Source of the DNA: Mya arenaria
Taxonomy: Eukaryota; Mollusca; Bivalvia; Myida; Myidae
Length of the DNA stretch: 64,000 nucleotides
NCBI RefSeq assembly: GCF_026914265.1
Contig: NC_069123.1
Location: 55,563,411 to 55,627,410 of the forward strand
Direction of reading: 5' to 3'
Below, piece by piece: positions 1 through 13,700 of this stretch (position 1 is its first letter; each line of letters opens with the position of its first letter). The notes below the pieces were generated by a model. That model was not told the origin of the DNA, did not search any database, and saw only the letters and a list, made by a program, of their open reading frames with translations. The translations under genes and the position numbers were made by a program.

Positions 1-1083
1 AGTTCAGTTCAATAGTCCCCATGGTGTTCACTATTCTGGTCCATCAAATACCTTGTTTAAACCATATCCGTAAGTCATTTTTGATTTGACAAGTAATTGA
101 GATACAGTTTTAAGATACAGGTATTAAAGAGCTTCCATGTCAAGTTTTATTTAATTTGGTCCATAAATAAATGAGCTGAATCACTTGGAATCTTTTCCAA
201 AATGGAAATGTCACTTCCTAGAAAATGTGAATGTTGTCAATTCCACAACTCATTTGGCTTTTTAATGCTCATTTCACCGTAGTCCACGCCATATTTCAAT
301 TTAAGCTAATGATCCAAAAGTTAAAAATTGAATGGAATTAAGTGAATCATGGCCCATTTATTGGCGCCTTGTAGAAATGAGGCATTCTGTATGCACCTTT
401 ACATGAACTATCCCACCTGGAAATGACTGCCACATCCAGGAGATTTAAACAAACCATACTATTACCCAATGCCCTATGTAAATGTAATTCACTTTTTCCG
501 ACTGTTTTATAAATATGATCAGTTGTACATAAAGTGAATATTTTTCATGCGATATTGATGTTTGTTGTGAAACTTCAATATATTTGTTTTACAAAAGAAT
601 TTGTTCTTTCTGTGTTAGAACAAAAATATACAATCAGGTAATAAAACAGTCCTTGGTGTCGGGGATGACATTCTGAACTGTTGCCCTCGGCCTATAAGCA
701 CAGAAGTCATCCCCTCAACCTTGGGACAACAGTTTTGACTGTTACACAAATGCCCATGCAACAACATTATACTGTTCTGTCTAAAACATTTCTTTGCATT
801 GGATAAACATAACTTTCCCCCTATATGTTTTTGAACTTAACTACATATTAAAGTGATACAATTATGAGTTTGGATGATGATAACCACTTAAAATAAAATA
901 AGAAATTAATAAAAAAAAAATATTTTAAATTCTAACCCCCTCTATTGGGGCTTATAAAATATGACAATTTTTGCCAGTTTTGACTGGACCAATTCAGTTT
1001 CAAAATTAGAGCAGCCCTGTGCCTAATTTTGTGTGTTGCACTGGACTGGTAAAAATATTGACACTTTTTCACTATTGCCTTAC
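1..1083 (-). other. Intron of the modular gene running off the left edge
   Basis: No convincing exon is seen. The stretch is AT-rich with an odd pair of interleaved inverted motifs at 661-734 (see findings). Confidence 0.5.
661..734. repeat. Interleaved inverted motifs (A-B-A'-B')
   Basis: GGGGATGAC at 661-669 pairs with GTCATCCCC at 706-714. AACTGTTGCCCTCGG at 676-690 pairs imperfectly with its complement at 719-734. The two pairs interleave rather than nest. Confidence 0.5.
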
Positions 1084-1746
1084 CAGTGAGAGCGTATGCG
1101 TAGCTTGTGCTGCACGCAGCGCTGGAGGTAGATCCAGTTCCTTGTGTTGATGTTCCCGAGCCACAGGCGGTGCAAGTGGTGGATGAAGTTCTATAGTAAC
1201 CTTTCGCACATGCAAAACAAGGCGCATAACCTGTTGCGGAGATGGTCCCACCAGTACATGGAGCTGAAATATCATTGAAACTATTAGCAATATGGCACAT
1301 CAATAAAGCAACACAGCTCATCTTTGTCCCAATATATTTCATTTATTTTTTTCCAAAGATATTTCTATTATTTTGCAAAACATAAATTTCTGACATGTGT
1401 TATAAACAGCTTGTATCTTCTAACAAAATGCCGTCTTTACAAGTCCTACTGCCTTACCAGTTTAATGTTACAAATGGCCTTAGGTAGGTAATGTTTAGCA
1501 GCTCAACCATTCACATATCTGTTATCATTGTATTAATGTCCTGGATGATAATATCTCTAAGAGATGAAAGCAGCTACTTACCAACACAGTCTGAGATGGA
1601 CCTAGAACCTGCCAAGTATGTTATTTGGTCATTCGGGCAGGAGGTACATACAGCACTTGAGAGGTCCCTATACTGGCCAACTGGGCATGCTAAACACCGG
1701 TCATCAGTAGCCGTCAGTGGCCGCACAGTTCCGGCAGGACAAGGCG
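1084..1746 (-). CDS. Two GCC2/GCC3 (ephrin-receptor-like) cysteine repeats (exons 31-32)
   Basis: Exons 1582-1746 and 1084-1263, both phase 1-1. The first reads APCPAGTVRP, then CLACPVGQYRD and CTSCPNDQ. The second reads APCTGGTISA, then CFACAKGYYR and CTACGSGTS. The C-x-x-C-P-x-G-x-Y rhythm marks GCC2/GCC3 (ephrin-receptor-like) repeats, as in SVEP1 and related matrix proteins. A donor (GTAAGG) follows at 1083, so more exons lie to the left of the window. Confidence 0.82.
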
Positions 1747-4700
1747 CTGAATACAAGATATTAAAACACAGTTAGCCTATTTGTCACTGTTGTATAATGT
1801 TTTATCCTTGCAAGCAAAACATCACAGCATATATCAGGGTATATCTTTTGATGATACATTACTGTTTAAATGTACATAATCTCACAGTACCAACTATTAC
1901 GCATATATAGTATATTATTGAATGTTAATTTGTATTTTGTTATGGCAAACCATGAAATCAGCATTTCCTCTAAAATACTACTGAAAAATTTCGGTTCAAA
2001 ATGACAGTCAGTAAAAGTTGTAGAAATTGTAATACACAAACATTCATGAGACATTCAAACATTCAAAAACTATCCTCAACAGGTCATAAAAGTGTCTTAG
2101 TTAACATCAGACCAATGTGATCACTCTATAGCCTATCTGTTAATTAGCAGACGCTTGCTGTCGGTCCAATCACGTGTACAGTATTGGTAGGTAGCAGAAG
2201 ACACAATTAAACAAACAATGTGTTAATTATGTGCTTGCAGCTATCCTGATTAAGTGTTAAAATTGGTCCATATATCACATGGCAAAATGCTATGTCATCC
2301 TCGATCATTACATGATATATATCCGTTTGTTGAATACCAAACTGTTAAATTTAAATTGTATTAAAGTACCATTGCTGCTTAGAAACGGTTGTAAAGATAT
2401 ATGCATTTGTCATTGTTTATCCCTGAAAGAATTAAAAATCCGAATTAATTAACCTTGTCATGTATAGGAGGATATCAACAGCGACACGCTTGATTAACTA
2501 CATTTTCTGAAAGCTGAGTGCGCAACTTACATCCTTATATTTCACAGTAAAGAAAAAATTGTTGTTGATATCATACTTAGCTTGAAGCCCCGATTATAAA
2601 TCTAGATATATATTATTATTCAAGATTATCAGTTGAATGAAAGGGTATTAATCAAATAAATCGTAATACTGTTTCACTTTTTGTCATCTGACTGCTTCCA
2701 GCCGGCCACAGTTAATTACGATTGCAAGCGTTCTTGTTAGAAACGCCGCAGAACCCGATGAGAATCTCATTTAAATTAAGCTTGTATCAATGACTATCTG
2801 AATCAGCTATACTGGCCCTAGAGCCCTCTTACAAACTGCCACATCACGAAAAAATATTGACAGAAAAAACTTGATTGAATGAACAAGCTGTTGTAAACAG
2901 GCGGACGCTCAGAGGCACAGACGACAGGCACTGTACTATTGAATAAGCTCTTCTGGCATTTTACCAGTAGAGCTAAAAACTGATAAATACTCTCAGTCAA
3001 ATTTGGTTTAAATTTATGTTGACTGCTTAATTGTGTTTGGAAAATAAACTTTTGACATTTAAGATTTTTCAAGAAATTAAACCCAAGCCCAGAATGAAAC
3101 CATAATTAACTTAATTTCAATACTGACACATCACTAGTTTGACTTTACCACTACGAATACCCAAACTTATAGGGTTCTTATTTCTTATGGCATAATCAAG
3201 ATTTTATTGTATATACGTACCACATGAAGTCACTGTCTTGAAGAAGTTTGCAGGACAAGCAGATCTCCCGTTGACCAGGATGACATTATCAACATGTGCT
3301 ATAGGGGGACAAACCACACCATTGTATGTCGTTACTGTGGCAATTCCAGCTTCAAGTGCATAGTTTCCATTGTTGATATTGCTTTCAATGGTATTTTCAC
3401 ACTTTACATAACTGTCAGCTAGGGTTGCTGTCATGTTGTATGTATAGGTCAATTGAACCTGTAAAACAATCATCTGGGTGTATACTGACCAACCATTTAT
3501 GAAAATATTCAATAATGGCAATGAAGAAACAAGAATACTCATAGTCTACCATACTTCACAAAGAGATAAATCATTAAAATTCTTTCTTACTCTGTTTCGG
3601 TTAGATCCGCCACTTGTGGTGAGAAGCTCCCCTACTGTTGAGCTTGGCTGGAATTTGAAACTAAATGTGTTGTCAAACGTGTGAGCAGCCTTACATATAT
3701 TTTGAAGCTGGGTTTGCTGGGCAATGAAGTCACTTGTACGACTTTTGTACACTTCCTCATAGTAACTGAGGCAACCTGTAGGGATATCGGTATACCCATC
3801 AGTGGCTTCATAAGTGTAGCGTAGAATTCCGGTGAAAACCTGCTCCTCGATGCCTGCCGCTGAAATATCAAACAGGATCATAATATATAAGCTTTAAATA
3901 TCTTGATGCTTGTTCAAAGTTTGTCATTTGTCTGGTATTACAATAACTACATGGCATTTATTAAACAAGACTATGACAAATGTTGATTTTTTTCTCAAAT
4001 ATGGAAAGTCTTGTAAAACTTTATGATGCACTTTTACTCCAAAATAAGATAAATAACAATTAAGACAAATGTTTTAATTTATCAAAAATAATGAATAAAT
4101 GTCGAAAACAATAGTTCTTTTGATGGATACTGAGTTTACTTTGAAATAAACGTGCAAAAAACACAGTATTTCTACCTTTTAAGACGATAGTAGATCACAG
4201 ACAACTTTTTAGCATTCACCAGTCATCAAATATTTTTGCCTGTTCAGCTATTAAATACATGACTACAATTGCATTATCAGTAATGAATATTTTCCATGAA
4301 TGCATTATTTAGTAAGTAGTTAAAGGTTTATCACTTAAAATTTATGTTTGTTATACATGTGTATGAATTTATTTTGAATAAGAGTGTCACTTTAAAGTTT
4401 AAACACTTTAAACATTGTATGTATTAAATGGGTTTTGATACAATAAAAATAAGTAAAGTAATGAACATCTATTGAATCAAGACAAGCAAGGAGGTTATAT
4501 TGACATTCAGGAGGAGATCTATTGCTTCAAATCAGCTTATGAGTGAAATGACCAGTATGTCTACAAATGTTTGTACACAACATACTTTGGCTGACACAGT
4601 TTGTTATTTCGTGATTGGATGTGAACGATCCCCCATCGTTGCAGGTTGCTGTGATCTGATTGACTCCGGTGATGGGAAACGTATACCCCAAGTTACATTG

Positions 4701-7700
4701 CAACGTGCAGCTGTATCCATCAGGACCAGATTGGTTTACCACTCGGGTGCAAGTCTTCACACCGTTGTTTATGTTTGGCAATTTGAAGTAAGAGCAATCA
4801 GCAGCTAGAAATATAAGTTTTGGTTCACTGCATTTGTTTTTAAGTATTAAACAAAAGTAAAAATACTTCTGTTGGTGAACGATTCAACAGCAAGAACTTA
4901 GGCATGAATAAAGCAATCTTGCTGGTCATCAAAATAGTCCAGGAATTGATGCCCATTGATATCTTAATGGAGTTGACTATATATTTGGTAACAACTCTTC
5001 AAATGAGAGACCTGACAAAACTTAAATTATAAACACCTGAAAGTGAATTCAATATCAGAAAGCCATATACTCACAAACAACAGACACAAAGAAAGAACAG
5101 GTAGCAGCATTTCCCGCCAAGTCCACTGACTGAACGGTGACCCTAAATGGACTAGCATTCACACTAGTGGATGTAAATGTGCGTGACTGTGGGGAGTAGT
5201 TGAGGGTCGGAGGGGTGCCAGATGGCATTCCAATATCCTGGTTCCTGATGGGGTTGTACTGCGCGTTGCTGACAAAGTTCTCGTTAAGCACATCATCAAT
5301 GTTCCCAAGTGTCAGGGTGAGTGAGTTGGGGCATTGCAGATCAGGCGGTGTCGAATCTTAAATGTAAATACAAATACATGGGTATCTCGTCTTTGTGGTA
5401 CCAATAGTGTTAAAATAAAAATAACTCCTGTCCTCTGAGCAAAAAAGCCAACATATACAGACCTAGTTGTGTGTCTAAGATATTAAATAAGACAATTGTC
5501 CTTTGCTTAAGTGAAAATACACAGATGTGACATAGACAACTAAAACGGGTCTTTGTTGGAGGCAGTGTACCATGAATAAGCATAGTTTATCCAAGTACTT
5601 GGATTAATAAACAACTGGATCACAATACATTATGAAGGTACAATACTTCTAAATGAAAATAAACTTTTTCCTTCACATGACACAATATCAAGTCTATGAA
5701 GGAAATACACTAAATACTAGCAAATTCAGAAGCATACATAATCATCTATTCAACTGAGAAATGTGCTATTATCTGGTGTTTACCTCTAATACAGGCAGTA
5801 ATAACATTTTCCTCTGCCCAGGCAAACCCGTTGCTGCATGTGACAGTCTTGGTGACACCTTGGTTACGGATCAGATATCCTGCATTGCAGGTCACTGTAC
5901 AGCTGTAGCCAGTTACAGCGTCATTGATGCTGACCGGCACACAATTCTTTTGTCCCTGGCTAGGATCAGGGTAGGAATCTGGATGGCATGGTGGTGCTGT
6001 AATACAAAAGATTAAAAACTGTAAGTGATCCTGTTTTATTCTTTGGTTTTATTACTGAGTTATTAATTTTCGTTTCATTAAAACATGATATTATACATGT
6101 TACTATATGTAGTAATATTTAACTTTAGAAATGGGTTCCTGCCAAAATGATTAATGTTTCCACCCACGAGCTTATCACTGCACAGGATGGCAATTATGGC
6201 ATAATTGCCTGATGAAGATGAGTGTGTGCACCATTATGTCATTTCAAAATGACTGACAAATACCAGGTTAGCAAAAATTTATACAAACAAGGCTTTTAAG
6301 CGATTTTAACCTAACTATCATAGCAAGGAAAGTGACACTAGATTTACCGTGAATGAAACTTCTTTGTTTCAGAAATGAACAGTCGGGTACAATTTTCACT
6401 ATAGAATTATTTTTCTAATTCATATTGACCAAATACTTCTATCAACAATGCACTTTCAAAAAGAGAGAAACATTAAATTATAGACTTATGATTCATGCTA
6501 TGCGGTTATGTGATAAAATGAATTGAGATTGAGAAGCGAATTCAGTTTTTTTGTGATATTGGGGGCAGGCCTCCTATGGGAGTGTAGGACTTCCAGACTA
6601 ACTTCAGTATTGAACCCTTCATTAATTGACAGTCTAGACTATGTTGAAATAATTTGACCCTTCAACATTTCTAGTCCATATGAATCATAAGAAACTTCCA
6701 GGTTAAGAGTTTGTGCATAGCTGGGATGCAATCATTGCCAAAATAAGCATCAAGGTTAGCACATTTGGAAATATTGGGATTTTATTAAGAATTGTTCTGT
6801 TAAATGGTATAATTACTATGCAAATTTTAGAAGTTGTCAGAAAATTTCAATCAAATATTCTTTTTTTAATAAATCAAATGGATACCTAAGTGTAAGATTG
6901 CAATTTTACATTGCCAACACCAAAAGTAAATATGTTGCTTGAAGCATCTTTTGAAACTTTAACATTTAGTGCTCATGATGATGATGATTTTGTGATGAAT
7001 TAAGCTCACAGTAAAACAATTCGCCTTTATCTTCTCCATACTGAATTGAGTGAATTTACGTGAAATTTTTGAAAACTTTTTACACATCGATGCAAGCCTA
7101 TTAAACTAGGTATTTCTTCACCAGTGTTATATATGCAAGTAATCTTTTTGTACTAACGTTTAACAACAGCCTGGAATTGGCACTGTGATTGGAGTGATGC
7201 GGAGTCAGTCGCTGTTATTGTTACTGTTCTTGGTTGGTACCTGTCCCCAGTGCTAAGTGCCAGGGATTCTGGGTTGTAACTCAATGTTGTTAAACTGGCA
7301 TCTAACACTGTGGGCTGGAAGTTACTGCTGACCAAGGTCCTCGTGTCCGAACCACCGAGGATCACCTCGATACTGTTTGGGCAGGTCAAAATGGGCACTT
7401 TTTCATCTGCAAACACAAACACAACATTATTACCATAATAAAATTCAATATCTCTTCAATAACTCAGATTTATTGTGTTTTGAGTAAATTCTCCCAAATT
7501 ATATGTTTTATAGTACAAGTAGGCTATAAGGCCACACATGCTCTTTCAAATATGCTCATAAAAAATAGGTTATTAGGAATCAGGCCATAAATCATGGCTC
7601 TCCAATTATTGTGAGCAAATCGCTAACTTTGAGCTTGAGCAAATGTAAGGTGTTTGAGAATGTGTACCGTATTAATGATCATTGTAACAGTGAATGAAAT

Positions 7701-10700
7701 GTTCCCATACCTTTGATACATGCTGAAATACGAGCTGGGGTCCAGTCTGGTGACACAACGTTCTTGTTACATGTGAATGTGGTTGTTGTACGTTGAGCAG
7801 TTGGGTACCCTGCAGTGCTTGTGTACAGAACATAGCCAGGGTCACAGGTCACGGTGCATGAGCGCGTGTTTGTCCCCTGGTCAAATGTGCAGGTCTTCGA
7901 AGAGGAAAGAGGATCTGGGAAGCTGAGTTCACTGCATACTTCAGCTGTAGTGAGACAAAAAAGCTGTTGCTAATGTTCCTCGAAAATTTGACGGAAAACA
8001 AAAAGAGAGAGCAAATAATTTGATAAGCTATATTAAATTGATAGAACATTCTCAGTAAAAAAATGCTTTCCAGAAGGCATTGGAGATTTCTTACCTGTGA
8101 CAAATATCTGGCCTCGACATGTCGCACGGTTTCCGCTACTGTCCGATGCCTGGGCGGTGTATGTGAAGGTCTTGTACAGATCAGCAGCAGTGAAAGTATC
8201 TTGGATATTAGACGGTATGATGTTGAAAGAAGGACTTGTATCTTTGTCATCAGATATCAAAAATAGATTCCTTGTCAACTGATATGTTTGTGTGCTAGCA
8301 GGTGTTGCTAGTGTTATTATTTGCAGGATTGGGCAAGTGATAGTAGGGGGTGTCTCATCTAAAAATAAAAACAACAACATTTTTATGAACCAGGAAAGCT
8401 AATCTTTTTATCCAGTCATCATACAAACTTGATTAAGGTCAAATGGACTACCTGTCATCACTCAGCCTTTTGTAATCCCACAGTGGAATATTAATCTTTA
8501 ACTTGCTGAATGATCTTCCATACTGATAATGAAGAGATGTTTTGCGTATCACTTTTTATTTTTTTTATTTAAATACACGCATGTTGGATTTTAAAAACAA
8601 ATCAAACACTTAAATAAAGAAACCTCGAATGATGATTTGGATGGTGCAGGTTGCGGTGTTGCTGTTAAAGTCCTCAGCACGGAATACTACATTGAGGTCG
8701 TTAGCTACAACGTAGGTGGTGTAGGCGTTAACAGGTGTCCATGTGAAGGATTTAATGGCTGTATTGTCGGTTGGGTTGAGAGTTGGCAGGTACGTAGAGA
8801 GAAGTTCATTTCGCCGTACAACTATGGCCTGTGCAGGGCAGTCAGGAAAAACAGGGTCTGTGTTATCTATAAACAGTGACATGTATATAAATGATAAATA
8901 AGACAGCCTTTGTAGACTCATAAAAATTAAATTAATGTTTTTTTTGTAAAAAATTACTACACTATATCTGGTAAGTTTTGAGTCAATCAAGGGTGGTATT
9001 TATTATATTTTTACATCGCAGAAAAACTACAAATGTATAATATTTAATTGTTTTGATCTTGACATAATTTTTTCCCCTGTAGACAGAGAACTAAGAGGTG
9101 TTGTTGAATGTCATAGTCCAAATGTAGAGAAGTCTATGACAGGACTAACCGACACAGACGGGAGCATTAGAGCTGCTCCAGGTTGTTCCCTGGCATGTGA
9201 TATTCTGTGGTGCTCCACTGATAACATAGCCTTGTCGGTCACACACATACGTGACAGTTGTCTGGTCACCAAAACTGCCCTCATTGGCTACAATGTTTCC
9301 TCCTAAAGGCAAGCCGGGGTCAGCACATGACTGGCCTGAAATTGGTCATGATTATTCAAAATGGTGTTCGCTGATAAGTTGAACAGAATATTTGAGAAAT
9401 AGTTAAAATGTTTCATTTGGAGACAATGTTTTTGTTGCTTCTTGATTTGTACACATAGGTAGGTAATTTAAGTGACACTTATTACAAAGATAAATTTTGA
9501 GTGATAAACCTTTGACCTAAAAATGCATTTATGAAAAATATTAATTACTATGTATAAACAAAATTGTATCATAACTGGTGAGTCTTAAAAGATTTACAGT
9601 GATCAGCTATCATCGAATAACGTAGAAGTATTGTGATTTCTGTGCCTTTCTTTAAATTAACACAGTTTCCTTCATAAGAACCATTTTTTTCAATATTTAT
9701 TTATCTTCTTCCATAAATTAAAACAATTGCATTAATTGTGGCATATCTTATTTTGGGGTAAGAGTGCTACTTAAACAATGAGAGCATAAATTATTTTTTG
9801 AAACTGTAATCACAGGTATTTTTCAAATTGTGTACTGGTGTTTGACCAAAGAGATCTGATGAGGTACAAAAACTTTATGTACCATATTTAATATCATTAA
9901 AATACAAATATTTCTTGAACAGGGTATGGCATTAGGTAAAGGTTTTTAGCCGTTAAGCCAACAGAGTGATCACTGTGACAAAATCTCTATAAATACAAAA
10001 ACAACAAATTCTTCAGTTACCAAAGCAAGCAAGACTTCCAAAGTCCCAGTAACCCAGCTGGAGGCAACGAACGGTTGTGTCCTGCTCAGTCTGACTTAGC
10101 CCACTCCTACTATTGCCTGGGGAGCAAGTGAATTGGAACGAATCACCGAACTTCGTAATACCCGTCAGCACATTGTAGTTTGTTCCGGGGTACACTTGGG
10201 GGTTGCCACAATCCACCTCTGTAAAAAGAACACAAGGCTCAGTTTTAGTATTGTACAACATTTTAATTCCACCAGGTCTTTCTTTTCACATTTCTTTTGG
10301 TTTTTGGCCAGTTGAAAATTATTTGAAATTTGGGTCATCATAATATAATCATTAAAAAAACAATTTGGTACACTTTTGTATATCATACAAAAAAGCTAAT
10401 ATTGAACCCTTACAAAATTAAACCATTAGAGAGTTTTTATAAACTCTATTGACACTGATAAATTCTTCACTCTAGCAAAGCAAGTAAAAAAAGAACATTA
10501 TTGTATTCAGTGACATCAGATCATTAAAATGAAAACTTTAAGCTTGTCTAGTACATATTTCGCAAGTGTTTGAACAATGATTGTAAAGAAGCATATGCAC
10601 CATCAATTTGTTAAAAAATACACTAACCCCCACATTCATATGGAGATCCTGCATACTCATACTCGTCAGTAACTTTGTTATAGGTGCAGAACTTGTACTG

Positions 10701-13700
10701 GTCAAAGTTGATAGCGCCACCAGCCTGGGTGCAACTCAGAGTGAGGCGATCACCATAGTTGTTTGTTCCATTGAGTGTAGGTGGATTTTCCAGCCCTATC
10801 AGGCTCGGGGTTCTACATGTACGGCCTGCAAAGTTCATTTTCATATTTCATAACAAAAATTGTTAAGTTTATAGAATATTATCATTAAATTAGTTAAAAC
10901 CAAAGCTATCATATTATTGTCAAAAATCTTTCCAAGAAATATACAAAATGTCCCCTTTATAATACATTTTCAAATCATGTAAAACCTTGTGATAAAAAAC
11001 TTTCACCTTTAAGCTATCAACAAAAATTGACGATATTAGTTAAGAACTAATCTTACAAATGGGAGGAGAAAAGAGAGACTCTTGACACAGACAGGCCCCC
11101 AGTTAATCTTTAAGGACAAGGGGAGTTGAAGCCGACAACAACAACATGCACCAGCATCCTGCAAGAATCACAAAACTGGGAAATGTTGGTAGACCTGGGA
11201 AAAAGATTGAAGTTTCCCGAAAGTGGCCCATACCACCCTTTGGCCAGACATAGTTATTTGGTCCAGGACTCCAAGGCTGGTTGTATTGTTGGAACTAACA
11301 GGGAAGGGAAAAGTGAGGAGGAATAAGAGCTAAAGAAGGGTAAATACCAAGACTTGGTAAACACATGTAAAGAGAGGGGTTGGAAGACGTGAGTCTTCCG
11401 AGTGGAAGTTGGATGTAGAGGCTTTTCATCAAAGTCAGTGTGGAAAATGCTGGAAGTTGGCATCAAGTGTTGAGTCTGAAAGACCACTGTCAACGCTCTT
11501 CGGAGAGCTGCAGAGAGAGCGTCCAGTTGGCTCTGGTAACGACGCAGTGAACCAACTTTGAAGCCAAACTAGACAATGTAGTGACTGATCACCACTATTT
11601 CAGTGGCGTGGTAAATAATAGCTTACTCGTGCATTCTGGCGGGGTGGAGCTCCATCCATTCTGCTGACACTGAATGAGACTTCTGCGAGGGTGGAAGCCA
11701 ATATCACATTGGTATTCTATCCAGTCACCATAGAGATGGTTCTCACGCTGTGTCAACAGATGGCCATGCAGTATAGTGGATTTTGGCTTTGGGCATGACA
11801 TCACTGGAACAGTTACAATGACATAAAAGGATTGTCAAACTAATTAGAATCAATTTGCCTGTGTCATGTTAAATGAAGACATGAATCAAAACATTTTATT
11901 TTTTCAGTTACCATGGAAATACAGAGTATCTGAATGTACTTAAAAGGACTATATAAAAATCGCCAATTGAGATTGAAATATTATCATTTATGCTTGTATA
12001 TAATATTGCTTTCTTATACAGTCAAACCCCACTCAAACTACATTTATTTCATATTCCAGGTTGGCTCAAACTGACTGGCAGACACTTGTTCTGTAATGGT
12101 CAAGAATGACTCTATCTATTTTTAATACTGTTGAAGTTGAAGAGGAATTCAATTTTCTCCTTATTAGTGACCAATACAAAAGATTTTACCTACTTAATAT
12201 ATCTAATAAATATTTGATTACCCTGACATTCCACTAATTTCATGTCCTACTACTAGAAAAACGATTAAAGATATTGCTTCATATATAATATATTACATGC
12301 ATTACTGGAAGAAAGATCGTTATTGGATATCTCATATGTTCTCTTAGCATGAATATGTACTATGTTTCTTGACTATTTGTTGATGTTGTTGCAATGTATG
12401 GTCTTTTGTCTCCATCATATTGTATCTATTGTTACTGCTTATGTGTGTATTCACAAACGCCAATGTATTTGTTCACATGGTGTATCAGCCGCCAGAGGCC
12501 TTAATCACAAACAAATGTAGGAGTCAAGATGCATTAAAAACAGACAAGAATATATACACCTATCCTGACACAGTCACACCATCAAAACATTCAAACATAT
12601 TTACAACAGCTTTGAAATTGCAGCAAAACTAGAGCTTACAAAGACCCTTCATTTATGATTTATAGTTTAAGGTTTTCTGGGAATTTATAATGGCAGGAGA
12701 AAGACAAAATTTTATGTTGTACATACAGACACAGGAGTGGTTGATGTGGTATGTGTCCGTGGACAAGGCTCCTGTCTCCACAGTCGGTATGTTAAGCCCT
12801 GATGTGCCATCTGCTGTGTACAGTACATACGGCAGATTGCAAGTGCACTGGTACCCAGGATTTTGGTTAATGCAGCCGCCATCACACATGTCAATGTCAT
12901 CAGTACATTCATTTATATCTGAAATACAAATCATCCTGCAATAAGACAAACTCTAAGCAGCATAACAGTTTTTCTAGAAACAAAAATCTTGCACAACACA
13001 AAAAAACAAAGGATATGAGCACAAATTATTTACATTCAGTATAAAATGTAGTCCATTATAAAATAGAAAAACAACACACAAAAATAAAAGCAAGAATATC
13101 TGTTGAGTTTATCCCCTATCTTTAAGCAAAGTGAATGGAATGGAAATCTAGTATTAGTTAAATATTCATAATATATTATAAAATATTCTGAACAGAAACA
13201 AAACGAAACCGCAATACCCCTGCAGAGTGATGGACTTTTATTAATTTTGAAATTGTTTGAAGTAAAAGAATAAAATATATACAGTGCAGCATTTAGATTT
13301 GACCAAGTAACCTAGTTTTTGACCACACCTTTCCAAGTTTCAAATTAATAAAATATTTAATTAAGGCAAACATTCAGATTTAGTTTCATGAAGATTGGAC
13401 AAGAAATATTGCAAAAATATAGCCTTAGAGTGTTCACAAGGTTTTTTCTTAAATTTGCCCTTTATAAGAGACAATTATTCTGATTAAATCATGATTTATC
13501 TAATTACCTTTTGTTTAGGCCATGTAACCCACTTTTGAAATACACCAAGATTGCCTCAAGGGTAAACTGACCACAGTTTGAATAAGCCTAACCAATCAAT
13601 GCTAATATTTGGTTCCAGACACGATTTTTCAAAGATTTGACGGAGTTTTGACCTACTTCTAAAAGCATTTGGGAATTTACCAATGAAAACATTCTGTCCA

